A stretch of 64,000 nt of DNA from Planctomycetota bacterium (GCA_016795205.1 JAEUHZ010000061.1:83011-147010), one strand, 5' to 3'. Counted from the first letter of the stretch, positions 15,327 to 24,965 are shown. Program-made: numbers and translations. Notes: a model not told the origin generated them from the sequence alone.

Positions 15327-18071
15327 TCAGGGGCTCCAGAACACCTCGAGCGCGTTGGTGAGGTTGAACGTCGACGGGCTGCAGAACCCCGCGGCGTTCC
15401 GATACCAGGCCTGGTAGTAGCGCGTCACTCCGGCGAAGTCCGTCATGCCGCCCGCAGCGGCGATCCGCGTGTCTCCCGCGTCCGGGTACACGGAAGCCCC
15501 CGCCGTATTGAGCTTGGTTCCCAGCCGTCGAACGCTGCCCGCGACACAGCGCAGGCCGTCACCGAAGGCCGCACCATTGCCGCCGTTCACGACGGCGGTC
15601 CCCTGGAAGTACAGGATGCTCGAGTTGGGCATGCCCGAGGCCTGCAGCTGGAAGGAGTCGAGGCTGACGCTGGCGCGCCCCACCGCCCGCAACCCGGCAC
15701 CGAGTCCCAGCGAGTTCAGACAGCCGCGCCGGTCACCCGTCGAACTCGTGTTCCCGCACGGACACGCTGTTCCCGAGCCGTCCCCGAAGCAGGCCGTAGC
15801 CCCCACGAGCTCCGAGCAGGTGTTCGCGTACCGGGCCAAGCGGTAGGCGACGCGGGTTCCGACCTGCGTGAAGGTCCCACCCACGTACAGGTCCGGACCG
15901 CCTGCTTGCTGATAGATCTGGATCGCCTCGATGCGATTGTTCGCCCCGCCGCCCACGTCGTGCCAGGCGAGTCCGTCCCACGCCGCGATGTTCGACACGG
16001 GCGATCCGCCTGCTTGTGTAAACGCCCCGACGACGTAGAGCAGCGCGCGAGAATCCGTTTGGTCATCCCAAACGGCCGTGGAGAACACCTCGGCCGTGAC
16101 TGGGCCCGCGGGTCCGAGTCCGGCACCCAGTTGGACCCAGGTCGCGCCGTCCCACTTGGCGGCCCCTTCGATCGCCACTCCGCCGACCGTGTTGAACTCT
16201 CCGAACGCGTGCAGCCGCGGCCCGCCGCCGTCGTCGTACACGCACAGGGCGCCCGGGACGAACTCGAAGGCGCCACCGAGCTTGGTCCAGGCGTTGCCGT
16301 CCAGGCGCGCCACGCAGCGCTCGAACGTCGTGTCGGGATGATGCTGGGTGCCCGCGGCATGCAGCCGCGGCCCCGATCCGTCGTCGAACATCACGGCGGT
16401 TTCGACCTGGAACAGCGGATCCCACGGCACCGAACTCCAGGTCACACCGTCCCACCGTCGCACAGACGGGGCGAAGTTCCCGATCGCGAAGAGCTGCGTG
16501 CCGGCCCCATCGTCGGCCTCCACGAACTCGACGACTCGGCCGGGCAGGCCACCGCCGACCTGACTCCATCCGCTGCCGTTCCAACGCGCCGCATAGAAGG
16601 CGGGGGAACCGTCCATGGCGTGGAACTGTCCGCCGGCGTAGAGCATGCGGCCGGATCCGTCGTCGTGGGACGCCAGCGCGTAGATCGGTCCATCGGTGCC
16701 CGAGCCCATCGACGTCAGGTTGGTCCCGTCCCAGCGGCCGACGTCCTGGACGTCGGGCGCGCCTCCAGCCGCATCGAAATTGCCGGCCATGAACAACGCG
16801 GGGCCACTGCCGCTGTCGTGGATCGCGATCGCGCTGACCGCGCCCGTCGTGCCGACCCCGGGGCCGAGCGTCGAGTACATCCCATCCCACGTCGCGAGGC
16901 CCTGCACTGCGTAGGTCCCCGCACGAGTGAACTGGCCGCCCAGGACCAGCTTGGATCCTCCCGGGCTTCCGTCGTCGTACAGGCCCAAGCACTTGTTCAA
17001 GGTCGTCGGCGTCACCCCCGCCCCGAGTGCGGACCAGGCCGAGCCGTTCCAGCGCGCGAAGCCGTTGGTTGCGAGCCCGCCCGAGGTCGCGAAGTTCCCG
17101 AACGCGTAGAGTTGTTGCCCGCCGCCGGCGTCGTACCGCTCGAGGGCGAGGACGCTGACGGTGCCCCCAGAGCCCGCCATCCCGCCGCCTACGGAGGCCC
17201 AGGCCGAACCGTCCCAACGTGCGATCCGTGGAGCGTTGACGCCGGCGAGCGTCGTGAAGCGCCCGCCTGCATACAGTTTGGCTCCGCTGCCGTCGTTCCA
17301 GGACTTGAGGCACGACACAGGGCCGTTCGAGGTGCTGGGCAGCGCCACCCAAGTGCCGCCGACCAACTTCCCGATCGTTGCGCCGCTCGTTCCGCCGACC
17401 GAGCCAGATCCACAGATGTAGAGCGCGGGTCCCGCTCCGTCATCGTGCACCTCGAAGTCCGTGATCCCGCTGCCCGCGAGGTTGGTCGAGGTGGCGCTCC
17501 AATTCGCGCCGTCCCAGGCTGCGACGTTGCTGACCGTGACGCCGCCGGCCGATTGGAAGACCCCTCCCACATAGAGCTTCGAGCCGGAACCGTCATCGAA
17601 GACCTCGAGCGTGGCGACGCTACCAGCGATGCCAGCCCCCAGCGCCGACCACTGTGTGCCGTCCCAGGCGGCAATTCCGCTCGCGCTGACCGAACCGACC
17701 GACAGGAACGTGCCTCCGACATAGAGCTTGGGGCCCGTGCCATCGTCGTAGACGGCCAGGGCGCTCACGTCGTGGCCGAGTCCGGCGAGGCCGACGCCGC
17801 CGCCGACCTCCGACCATGCGCCGTCCTGCCAGCGTGCGAGCTTCAGCGCTGGCTCGCCGTTCACGAGCGTGAACGTCCCGCCTACGTACAGTGCGGGCGT
17901 GGCGCCGACCCCATCGTCGAAGGCCTGGATCGCGCGGACCTCATTGTTCGTTCCGGGGAGGTGGAAGCCCGGTTGCCAGTCGAGGCATCCCTGCGCCGCT
18001 GCGGTCGGGGCGTGCAGGCCAGCGAACAGCCCGACGGCGAGTGCTGCTGCACCCTTGTGCACGATCTTCAT
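15327..18071 (-). CDS. Secreted 14-repeat propeller-like protein with shared C-terminal domain
   Basis: Protein of 914 aa with a signal peptide (MKIVHKGAAALAVGLFAGL..TAAAQG). It then has about 14 repeats of ~50 aa with the consensus (V/I)xALxxxDDGxGPxLYVGGxFxxxGG..xIAxWDGxxWSxLGxG. Fourteen repeats could fold as two seven-bladed beta-propellers. The final 166 residues (749-914) form a cysteine-containing domain (CFGDGSGTACPCGN, FGDGLRC, YYQAWYRN, TFNLTNALEVFW) also found on the trypsin-like protein at 55646. The ATG at 18071 has a GAGG Shine-Dalgarno 6 nt upstream. The role is unknown; an extracellular or surface protein is likely. Confidence 0.88.
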   Translation of the reverse strand: MKIVHKGAAALAVGLFAGLHAPTAAAQGCLDWQPGFHLPGTNNEVRAIQAFDDGVGATPALYVGGTFTLVNGEPALKLARWQDGAWSEVGGGVGLAGLGHDVSALAVYDDGTGPKLYVGGTFLSVGSVSASGIAAWDGTQWSALGAGIAGSVATLEVFDDGSGSKLYVGGVFQSAGGVTVSNVAAWDGANWSATSTNLAGSGITDFEVHDDGAGPALYICGSGSVGGTSGATIGKLVGGTWVALPSTSNGPVSCLKSWNDGSGAKLYAGGRFTTLAGVNAPRIARWDGSAWASVGGGMAGSGGTVSVLALERYDAGGGQQLYAFGNFATSGGLATNGFARWNGSAWSALGAGVTPTTLNKCLGLYDDGSPGGSKLVLGGQFTRAGTYAVQGLATWDGMYSTLGPGVGTTGAVSAIAIHDSGSGPALFMAGNFDAAGGAPDVQDVGRWDGTNLTSMGSGTDGPIYALASHDDGSGRMLYAGGQFHAMDGSPAFYAARWNGSGWSQVGGGLPGRVVEFVEADDGAGTQLFAIGNFAPSVRRWDGVTWSSVPWDPLFQVETAVMFDDGSGPRLHAAGTQHHPDTTFERCVARLDGNAWTKLGGAFEFVPGALCVYDDGGGPRLHAFGEFNTVGGVAIEGAAKWDGATWVQLGAGLGPAGPVTAEVFSTAVWDDQTDSRALLYVVGAFTQAGGSPVSNIAAWDGLAWHDVGGGANNRIEAIQIYQQAGGPDLYVGGTFTQVGTRVAYRLARYANTCSELVGATACFGDGSGTACPCGNTSSTGDRRGCLNSLGLGAGLRAVGRASVSLDSFQLQASGMPNSSILYFQGTAVVNGGNGAAFGDGLRCVAGSVRRLGTKLNTAGASVYPDAGDTRIAAAGGMTDFAGVTRYYQAWYRNAAGFCSPSTFNLTNALEVFWSP

Positions 18072-18249
18072 CGGATCCTCGACACCTGGGATACCTCGAC
18101 ATCAGGCCCTCGCGGGCCCAGGCACGAGCGTAGTCGCTTGGCCGGTGATCGGCCACCTGTGCGCGCGCCGTACCAGCCGGCGCGGTCACCAGCCGGTTCC
18201 ACGCCCGGCGACGAGCGCCCCGCCAGCGCGCTGCCGGTACCGGGGACCC

Positions 18250-19185
18250 TCACGCGCGCAGATCGAGGCGTTCGAACCCGCCCGCGTGTCGCGCGGCGAG
18301 GTCCGCGAACCCCGCGGGGTGCACGCAGGCCGCCAGGATCTCGGCGCTGTCCACGAGCCGCGGGCCGGGCCGGTTGAAGTACGCGTTGCCGTCCGCGATC
18401 CACACGCGACGGTCGCGCACAGCGGGCCAGGAGAGCCCCGCCAGGAGCTCGCGCAGCAGGGGCAGCTCGGCGCGCGTGCGGTCGAGCGCGAACCCGCAGG
18501 GCTTCACGAGCACCACGTCGGGCGCGGGATCGAGCCGTGCCAGGTCCGCCCGCGAGAGCGTCGGCGCGTGAGCGCCGGGTTCGGTGACCAGCGCGCGCCC
18601 GCCGGCGATCGCCACGAGCTCGGGCATCCACGTGCCGCCGACCATGACTGGCTCGAGCCACTCGATCGTGAGCACGTTCGGGCGCGTGGCGCCCTGCGCC
18701 GCGCGTCGGGCGAGGCCCGCGAGCCGCTCCTCGATGTCACGGACGACGCGTTCCGCCTCGATCGCGCGGCCAGTCGTGGCGCCGACCCTCCGGATGTCGT
18801 TCCACACGTCCGCGAGCCGCGTCGGATGCAGGTTCACGATGCGCGTGTCGGGCCGCGCGAGCTCAGCGACGGCACGGCACACGTCGTCGTACGAGACGGC
18901 GCACACGTCGCACAGGTCCTGGGTCACGACGACGTCCGGCGCGACCTCCCGCAGGCGCTCGATGTCGATGTCGTAGACCGCCAGGGCGTCCCGGAGCAGC
19001 GCGCGCACGTCGCGGTCGAGCGTGCGCGAGGACCACGAGTGACCGACCTTGGTGCGGGTCAGGACCGGCCGCCCCGCGACGCTCGGCGGGAAGTCGCACT
19101 CGTGGCTGATGCCCACGAGCGCGTCTTCGAGCCCCAGGGCGCACAGGATCTCGGTGGCCGAGGGCAGCAGGCTCGCGATGCGCAT
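18250..19185 (-). CDS. BtuF-like cobalamin/metallophore-binding protein
   Basis: Protein of 311 aa of the periplasmic-binding helical-backbone (TroA/BtuF) family. The start MRIASLLPSATEILCALGL is typical of the cobalamin-binding group, followed by LVGISHECDFPP, DVVVTQDLCDVC and VPGRP-like WIADGNAYFNRPGPRLVDS. No signal peptide is visible and no permease or ATPase lies nearby. This matches the stand-alone cytosolic-looking subgroup whose ligand is not firmly known. The start ATG at 19185 coincides with the conserved first strand. Long open frames continue upstream only as antisense of the HEAT gene. Confidence 0.83.
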   Translation of the reverse strand: MRIASLLPSATEILCALGLEDALVGISHECDFPPSVAGRPVLTRTKVGHSWSSRTLDRDVRALLRDALAVYDIDIERLREVAPDVVVTQDLCDVCAVSYDDVCRAVAELARPDTRIVNLHPTRLADVWNDIRRVGATTGRAIEAERVVRDIEERLAGLARRAAQGATRPNVLTIEWLEPVMVGGTWMPELVAIAGGRALVTEPGAHAPTLSRADLARLDPAPDVVLVKPCGFALDRTRAELPLLRELLAGLSWPAVRDRRVWIADGNAYFNRPGPRLVDSAEILAACVHPAGFADLAARHAGGFERLDLRA

Positions 19186-19297
19186 GGCTGGGACGGGCTG
19201 GAGGGGGGGGCCGGCCCGGGGTCGGGCGGGTCTGCCGCTGGACCTCTCGCTGCGGGGCGTTTGCACGCGCGGCGGTATCCCGGGCCCGGGGCGAGGG

Positions 19298-19303
19298 TAA
19301 CCT
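19298..19303 (+). promoter_or_regulatory. TAACCT -10-like element, 8 nt before the HEAT gene
   Basis: TAACCT ends 8 nt before the ATG at 19312. The gap GACGCACC has no Shine-Dalgarno. Same spacing class as other putative leaderless starts here. Confidence 0.42.
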
Positions 19304-19311
19304 GACGCACC

Positions 19312-22300
19312 ATGCCGCCCCGCCGCCGATCTTGCTCGCGCCCGCTGCTCCTGCTGCTCGCGGTGCTCGGGACGGCGTTCCCGGCCGCGGCGCAGCTCAA
19401 GCTGCCGCGCGCCCCGCGCGAGCCGCGCCCGCCGAGCGGCGACCTCGTCCCGTACTTGGTGTGCGCGACCTGCTCCGCGCGCAACTACTCCCACGCGACG
19501 AGCGGCCGCACGGACGCCGAGGGGCGCCCGCTCGCCTGGTGCGAGGCCTGCGGGCGGGACACGCCGCAGAGCTACCCGAACGCCGCGCCCGGCGGCATCG
19601 GGATCCCGCTCAGCGCGCAGCGCGGGGGCGATCTCAAGTTGCCGCGCAAGCCGCGCACGGCGCCCCCGGCGCAGCCCGCGCCCGTCGCCCCGCCCCCCGC
19701 GCCCGCGCCGGAGCCGACGCCCGACGCGCTGGCGCCCGCGGCCGAGCCGGCCTCCGCGCCGGGAGCGCCCGCGGTGCTGGCCCCCGCCGCGGCGCGCGTG
19801 CTGGCCGACGTCGCGCGCCTCACGAGCCCCGACTCCGGGCCGGCGCAGCGCGCGGTCGAAGCCCTGCTCGGGCTGGGCGAGGATGGTCTGGCCGCGGCGC
19901 GCGGCGCGCTGTTCGAGGACCGCGCGGCGACGATCGTGGTCGCCGCGCGCGCGCTCCTGCGCGGCGGCACGCCGGCCGATGCGGACCTCGTCGTGCGACG
20001 CCTGCGCGGGCGGCTCCCGGGCAGCGCCGGCGCGCCGCTGCTCCAAACGCTCGTCGCCGAGGACCCGATCCGGGCCACCGACGAGCTGTTCGCCGCGCTC
20101 TTGGACCATCCCCAGCCGGCCCTGCGCTCCGCGGCCGCGCGCGAGCTGCGCGCGCGCCTGGGCGACGGTTCGCTCGAGCTGCTCCTGCCGGCCCTGTCCA
20201 GCGCGCGCGCCGAGACGCGCGTCTTGGCCCTGGAACTCACCGCCGCCGTCCCCGGCGAGCGCGCGACGGCCGCGCTCCTCGAACGCCTCGCGGATCCCAA
20301 CCCGCGCGCGGCGGCCGCGGCGGTCGCGGCGCTGCGCCTGCGCCCCGACGCGGACCTCGACCGCGAGCTGCTCGCACGCGCCTTCCGCGACCGCTGGGTG
20401 CTGCGACCGGGCGCCTACGCGCTGCTCGCGATCATGGACCGCGAGGACGCCGGGCTGCGGCCGATCCTGGCCGAGGAGCACGTCGAGCCGCTGCTCGCGT
20501 CGCTGGGCTCGAACGACCCGTTCCAAGCCGGCGCCTGCGCCGCCGCGCTGGCGGGCATCGGCTTCCGCAGCGTGCGCGCCGACGTCGCCACCTGGCTCGA
20601 CGGGCCGGTCGTCGACCGGCTCGTGATGGCGGTCTCGGGCAAGGTCTTCCACGACGACCACAGCTCGCTCGTGGGACCCGCCGTGCGGCGCCTGCGGCTC
20701 CTGTCGGGCGAGTCGATCGCGCAGGACGGCGGCGCGTGGGTCGATTGGTGGGTCGGGGCCCGCGAGGGCTTCCGCGCGCGGCGCGCGGCGCTCGTGATCC
20801 CGCCCGGAGACGAGGCGTTCCTGCGGCTCACGGCGACCGCGCCGGAGGCCGGGCTCGACGTCGAGCTCGTCGGACCGAGCGCCGCGCCGCGTCGCGCCGG
20901 GAGCCGCGAGACGATCCGGCTCAGCGCCGCGCAGGCTGCGGAGCTCTCCGCGGCGCTGGCGCGCGAGGGCGTGCTGTCCGCCGCGCGCATGCCTGGGGAC
21001 TACGGCGCCGGCGGCCGCGACGACCGCACGGTGACGCTGGAGATCCGCGACCGCACGAAGTCCTTCACGGCCGGCGCCCGGATGCGCGAGCCCTGGTTCG
21101 AGAAGCTCGTCTCGTTGGCCCAGTCCCTGCGGCACGAGAACCGCTGGCAGCTCCTGGTCGCGCCCGATCCGGCCGCGTTCGCCGCCGAGGCCGACTGGTG
21201 GGCCGAGACGCACGACGCAGCGCAGCGCGCGCAGCGGCTCACGGAGCTGGCGCTGGCGCACCTGCGCGGTCCGCACAGCGCCGGCCGCGAGGCCGCGATC
21301 CGCGAGCTCGAAGCGCAGGCCAAGGCGCTCTCCTCGGAGGCCTTCGGCGACCTCGTCGGCGCGCTGCGGCGCGAGCCCGCGCCCGGCGAGCGCGCGCGGC
21401 GCATCACGGCGCTGGCCGTCGCGGCGGGGCGCGCGGAGAGCGGGCTGCTCGCGCCACCGGAGGCCCAGGTCTTGCTCGGCGCCGCGGTCGAGACCTTCGG
21501 TCCCGGCGCGTCGGACCTCAGCGCGCCGATCCTCGTCGCCAGCCAGCGCGAGTTCGTGCGGCGCCTGGCGGCCGACGAGAGTCCGCTGCTGCGGCGCGCG
21601 GCGGCCGAGGCCCTGGGCACGGCGCCGGACGCGGACGACACCGGTGCGCTCTTGCGGCTGCTCGCCGACCCCGATGCGCGCGTCATGACCGCCGCGGCCG
21701 AGTCGCTCGGTGCCGCCCGCGTCGAAGCGGCCCGCGACGACCTGCTGGCGCGCGCGCGCCTGGGCGAGCCCTCGCGGCGCGCGATCGCGCTGCGGGCCGC
21801 GGGCGCGTTGGGCGGACCACACGTGCTCGACGCTCTGCTGCTCGGCCTGGCCGAGGCCGATGTCGTCGTGCGCCGCGCGGCCGTCGAGGGCCTGGGGCGC
21901 CTGGGCGATCCGGCGGCGGCGCAGATCCTGGTCAACGTGCTCTCCGACGCGGGCGACGCGCCGATCGCGGACGCCGCGCGCGCGGCGCTGATCCGCGTCG
22001 GGCCGGCGGCGGTGCCCGCGCTGGCGCGCGCGGCGGAGGGCGGCACGCCGCGCGTGCGCCGCGAGTCGGCTCTGGTCCTGGCGCAGCTCGTGGCGCCCGA
22101 GGCCGTCCCGCCGCTGCTCGAGCTCGTCTCGCAGGATCAGCGCGACGCGGCGGCCGCCAACGAGCTCGCGGTGCTCTCCTGTCTCGACCCGCGCGGCGGC
22201 GCGACCGCGACCGCGCCCGCGGAGGCTTGGTGGAACTGGTGGGAGGGCGTGCGGCACGACGACGCGCTGGTGTGGTTCCGCGCGGGTGTCGAGCGGCTCG

Positions 22301-22545
22301 GGATCCCCCAGCCGCGGGAGGGCGCGCTGGAAGGCGCGGGCACGGCCGAGGGCCGGCGCTTCCTGCTCACGCTCGTCGAGCGCGAAGAGACCTGGCTCGC
22401 GGAACGCGCCTGGCGCGAGTACCGCCGGCTCGAGGGCCGCGGCGCGGGCGAGCTCCCGCCGCGCGGCGCGCAGCGGGCGGCCTGGGTTCGCGAACGCCTC
22501 GCGGCGCTCGCCTCGGCCGCGCCGGCCGGCGGGACGACGCGGTGA
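19312..22545 (+). CDS. Secreted HEAT-repeat protein with zinc-ribbon-like module
   Basis: Protein of 1077 aa with a signal peptide (SRPLLLLLAVLGTAFPAAAQ). A four-cysteine module follows: C51-x2-C54 and C77-x2-C80, within VCATCSARNY and WCEACGRD. Next come a Pro/Ala-rich linker (about 110-160) and long arrays of Ala/Leu/Arg HEAT-like helical repeats in two blocks (about 165-470 and 690-1000). A non-repetitive middle (about 500-640) separates them. HEAT arrays usually bind proteins. A zinc ribbon on an exported protein is unusual. The TGA overlaps the next start as GTGA, so it is coupled to a lytic transglycosylase and may be a scaffold for cell-wall work. The enzymatic role is unknown. Confidence 0.85.
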   Translation: MPPRRRSCSRPLLLLLAVLGTAFPAAAQLKLPRAPREPRPPSGDLVPYLVCATCSARNYSHATSGRTDAEGRPLAWCEACGRDTPQSYPNAAPGGIGIPLSAQRGGDLKLPRKPRTAPPAQPAPVAPPPAPAPEPTPDALAPAAEPASAPGAPAVLAPAAARVLADVARLTSPDSGPAQRAVEALLGLGEDGLAAARGALFEDRAATIVVAARALLRGGTPADADLVVRRLRGRLPGSAGAPLLQTLVAEDPIRATDELFAALLDHPQPALRSAAARELRARLGDGSLELLLPALSSARAETRVLALELTAAVPGERATAALLERLADPNPRAAAAAVAALRLRPDADLDRELLARAFRDRWVLRPGAYALLAIMDREDAGLRPILAEEHVEPLLASLGSNDPFQAGACAAALAGIGFRSVRADVATWLDGPVVDRLVMAVSGKVFHDDHSSLVGPAVRRLRLLSGESIAQDGGAWVDWWVGAREGFRARRAALVIPPGDEAFLRLTATAPEAGLDVELVGPSAAPRRAGSRETIRLSAAQAAELSAALAREGVLSAARMPGDYGAGGRDDRTVTLEIRDRTKSFTAGARMREPWFEKLVSLAQSLRHENRWQLLVAPDPAAFAAEADWWAETHDAAQRAQRLTELALAHLRGPHSAGREAAIRELEAQAKALSSEAFGDLVGALRREPAPGERARRITALAVAAGRAESGLLAPPEAQVLLGAAVETFGPGASDLSAPILVASQREFVRRLAADESPLLRRAAAEALGTAPDADDTGALLRLLADPDARVMTAAAESLGAARVEAARDDLLARARLGEPSRRAIALRAAGALGGPHVLDALLLGLAEADVVVRRAAVEGLGRLGDPAAAQILVNVLSDAGDAPIADAARAALIRVGPAAVPALARAAEGGTPRVRRESALVLAQLVAPEAVPPLLELVSQDQRDAAAANELAVLSCLDPRGGATATAPAEAWWNWWEGVRHDDALVWFRAGVERLGIPQPREGALEGAGTAEGRRFLLTLVEREETWLAERAWREYRRLEGRGAGELPPRGAQRAAWVRERLAALASAAPAGGTTR

Positions 22546-23270
22546 GCGAGCGGCGCGCGCGGGGCCGTGGCTGGCGCTGGGCGTCCGAGCACAAGTGGCT
22601 CGCGGCGCTGCTCGCCGTCGCGGTGGCGTTCCTGGTCTTCGAAGGCGCCGTGCACGGCCCCAAGGTCGCGGAGCAGGTCTGGAGCGAGGTCGGCATGCAG
22701 CGCGTCGAGGGCCACGCCGAGGTCGTGCGTCAGGCCGCGGCCGAGAGCCGCGTCGACCCTTGCCTGTTGGCCGGCATCATGTACGTCGAGAGCCGTGGCC
22801 GCGTCGACGCGGTCTCCAAGGCCGACGCGCTGGGTCTCTTCCAGCTCAAGGTCGCCGCCGCTGGTGACGCGGCGCAGCGCTTGAAGCTCCCACCGCCCTC
22901 GCGCGAGGCGCTGCTCTCGGACCCGCTGCTCAACGCCCGGCTGGCGGCCAGCCACGTCGCCTGGCTGTACCGCCACGAGGGCCCCGACCTCGAGCGCATC
23001 CTGGTCGCGTACAACGCCGGACGCGGCAAGCTCAAGCAGTTGATCGCGGATTCGGGCTCGTTCGGCGCCTGGCGCGCGAAGCGCGAGCGCGATGGCAAGA
23101 GCGAGACGCTGCAGTATGCGCGCGACGTGCTGCGCTTCGCGGACGCGTTCCGCGAGCGCGGAGTGATCGTTCCGCCGGTCGCGCGCCCGGCCGCGACGAC
23201 GGCTGCTGCGCCGGCGCCGGCCGAGGACCCCAGCGTGGCCTCGACCGCGGAGCCCGCGCCGCGGCGTTGA
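22542..23270 (+). CDS. Membrane-anchored lytic transglycosylase (SLT domain)
   Basis: Protein of 242 aa with an N-terminal membrane segment (about residues 19-36) followed by a Slt-type transglycosylase domain: catalytic E83 in IMYVESRG, ADALGLFQL (about 95-102) and VAYNAGRGKL. Such enzymes cleave peptidoglycan glycan strands with 1,6-anhydro ring formation, on the outer side of the cytoplasmic membrane. The GTG start at 22542 overlaps the HEAT gene stop (GTGA), implying coupled synthesis. A Pro/Ala-rich tail ends the protein. Confidence 0.9.
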   Translation: MSERRARGRGWRWASEHKWLAALLAVAVAFLVFEGAVHGPKVAEQVWSEVGMQRVEGHAEVVRQAAAESRVDPCLLAGIMYVESRGRVDAVSKADALGLFQLKVAAAGDAAQRLKLPPPSREALLSDPLLNARLAASHVAWLYRHEGPDLERILVAYNAGRGKLKQLIADSGSFGAWRAKRERDGKSETLQYARDVLRFADAFRERGVIVPPVARPAATTAAAPAPAEDPSVASTAEPAPRR

Positions 23271-23297
23271 GCGCGGGGCGCCGGCCAGCGCCGCTCA
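23268..23297. terminator. Hairpin between convergent genes, containing a stop codon
   Basis: Outer arms TGAGC (23268-23272) and GCTCA (23293-23297) and inner arms GGCGC (23277-23281) and GCGCC (23288-23292) enclose a 6-nt loop. There is a 4-nt bulge on the left. The left arm starts with the TGA of the transglycosylase gene. Confidence 0.38.
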
Positions 23298-23308
23298 CCG
23301 CAGCTGCG

Positions 23309-24955
23309 TCACGGACAGAACTGCAGCCGCAGCGCGTCGCTCAGGTTGAAGCCCGCGCCGCCGCCGGCGGGATTGCGGTACCAGTACTGGAAGTTCCAGG
23401 TCTGGCCCGCGCTGATCTGCCCGTTCGCGGGCAGCGTGGCGTAGTTCACGGCGAGGTTGGCCTCCCCGAACGGGTTGGCCGGGACCACGCCCAGGCGGAA
23501 GAGCGGGTTCCCGACGCAGCGCCAGCCGTTGCCGAACGGCGTCTGCACCGCGTTCGCCCCATAGAAGAAGAGTCCGCTCGTGCCCGGCGGAACTCCGGTC
23601 GCCGCCAGCACCAGGTCGTTCCTGGAGATGCGATTCGAGCCCCAGTGCGACAGGTAGGCACCGAACGGGTCGTAGGAGTTCGGCGCCGACCCGCAGTAGC
23701 TCTGCGCGCCCGCGCACAAGACGGGCAGACACGAGCTCGCCACGGCTTGGCGCATGACGTCGGCGGTCCCCGGGTGGAACGCGAGCTGGATGTTCGCCAT
23801 GCCCGCGCCGCAGGTGTGGCAGTAGCTCATGATCGTGCCCTGCGAACAGGCGGACTGCCCGCTGCAGTTCGTCGCGCACAGGTCGAACGGCGGGCAGTAA
23901 TCGTGCGTGTGCCACGAGCCGAAGTTGTGGCCCGTCTCGTGCCCGAACACGAAGAAGTCCCAGGTGAGCGGACCCTGCACGAGCGGGAACGGCGTGCTGC
24001 CCGAGAGGTCGCCGCTGACCGCGAAGCCCCACTCCGGGCTGCACAGCACCCCGACGTACGCCACGCCGCCGCCCAGCGCCGCACCCGACAGGAAGTGCGC
24101 CAGGTGGGCTCCGTTCGGCAGGTTGCCGCTCCAAGCCAGGCGGAACTCGTCGAGCAGCGCACCGGCGCCCGCGCCCGTGTCGGGCGCGCTCCAGCCGTCG
24201 TTCGGCTGCGAGTGCAGTCCCAGGTGGACGACCTGGATCTGGACGTCGACGTCCAGGTCGAAGCGCGCGCTGAGCGCCGCGAAGAGCTGGCCGAGATAGG
24301 CCTGGAGCGCGGGCACGCTCTGGAAGCGCTGGTAGAGCTGGAAGTCCGTCTCGACGGCCATGCGACAGACGCGCACGGCCGAGCCGGGCGCGCCCGCGGC
24401 GAGCGCGGGACCGGAAGCCGCGGGCAGTGGGGCCGGTTGGGAACCGGGGCGCGGCCGCGCCTCGCAGGCCCGCAGGGGACTCAGACCCGCGCCGAGCAGT
24501 TGCTCCTCGCTCGCGAAGCGCGCGCTGGCCCGCGTCCAGTCCCCACCCTCGCCGGGGCCGGTCAGCAGGTGCCAGACGCTCGTGCCGTCGCGCAGCCAGC
24601 CGCGCGAGCCGTAGGACGAGAACCCCAGGAAGACCTCGCTGCGCTCGGATCCGACGATACGGCCGCGCCAGCAAGAGGCGAGCGGGTCGTGGAGCGCGCG
24701 CGCGGGGGCGCCGTCGAGGCGCACCTCGAGCTCGCTCGCGTCGTGGCGCACGCGCTCGACGACGAGCTCGACGTCCCCGCCGGGCAAGGGCACGCCCGAG
24801 AGGACGGCGTGTTCGAGCGCGGCGAGCTCGGCCGCAGCCTCGGCCCGCAGGCTCAGGTCCGCGCCCGTCCCCGCCAGCGGGAAGGGGACCGTGCGGCGCG
24901 CCTGCGCGGCGCAGGGCAGGGTGGAGAGGCAGAGCAGGGCGACGAAGGTGCGCAT
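23309..24955 (-). CDS. Secreted metzincin (reprolysin-like) zinc protease
   Basis: Protein of 548 aa with a signal peptide (MRTFVALLCLSTLPCAAQA), a propeptide-like region, then a metalloprotease domain. The domain has HETGHNFGSWH (H339, E340, H343, H349) and a downstream Met-turn SQGTIMSYCH (M376), the metzincin M12B-like signature. Several cysteines around it suggest disulfides. The last ~140 residues (from about SYCGSAPNSYDPFG) resemble, in shorter form, the C-terminal domain of the proteins at 15327 and 55646 (GLFFYGAN, QYWYRNPAG, FNLSDALRLQF). The ATG at 24955 is preceded at 10 nt by TAGGTT and, further up, by a perfect 7-bp inverted repeat. Likely an extracellular protease. Confidence 0.9.
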   Translation of the reverse strand: MRTFVALLCLSTLPCAAQARRTVPFPLAGTGADLSLRAEAAAELAALEHAVLSGVPLPGGDVELVVERVRHDASELEVRLDGAPARALHDPLASCWRGRIVGSERSEVFLGFSSYGSRGWLRDGTSVWHLLTGPGEGGDWTRASARFASEEQLLGAGLSPLRACEARPRPGSQPAPLPAASGPALAAGAPGSAVRVCRMAVETDFQLYQRFQSVPALQAYLGQLFAALSARFDLDVDVQIQVVHLGLHSQPNDGWSAPDTGAGAGALLDEFRLAWSGNLPNGAHLAHFLSGAALGGGVAYVGVLCSPEWGFAVSGDLSGSTPFPLVQGPLTWDFFVFGHETGHNFGSWHTHDYCPPFDLCATNCSGQSACSQGTIMSYCHTCGAGMANIQLAFHPGTADVMRQAVASSCLPVLCAGAQSYCGSAPNSYDPFGAYLSHWGSNRISRNDLVLAATGVPPGTSGLFFYGANAVQTPFGNGWRCVGNPLFRLGVVPANPFGEANLAVNYATLPANGQISAGQTWNFQYWYRNPAGGGAGFNLSDALRLQFCP

Positions 24956-24965
24956 GGGAGAGTTG

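Noticed and set aside
14040..18377. A 1445-codon open frame on the plus strand across four minus-strand genes
   Set aside because: It is antisense to the phenylalanine hydroxylase, ParA-like and propeller genes. It has Arg/Ala/His-rich composition without any domain and is explained by scarcity of stop codons in very GC-rich DNA.
19186..22257. Upstream extension of the BtuF-like gene by about 1000 codons
   Set aside because: The extension is antisense to the HEAT gene. The conserved BtuF-like N-terminus starts at the ATG at 19185.
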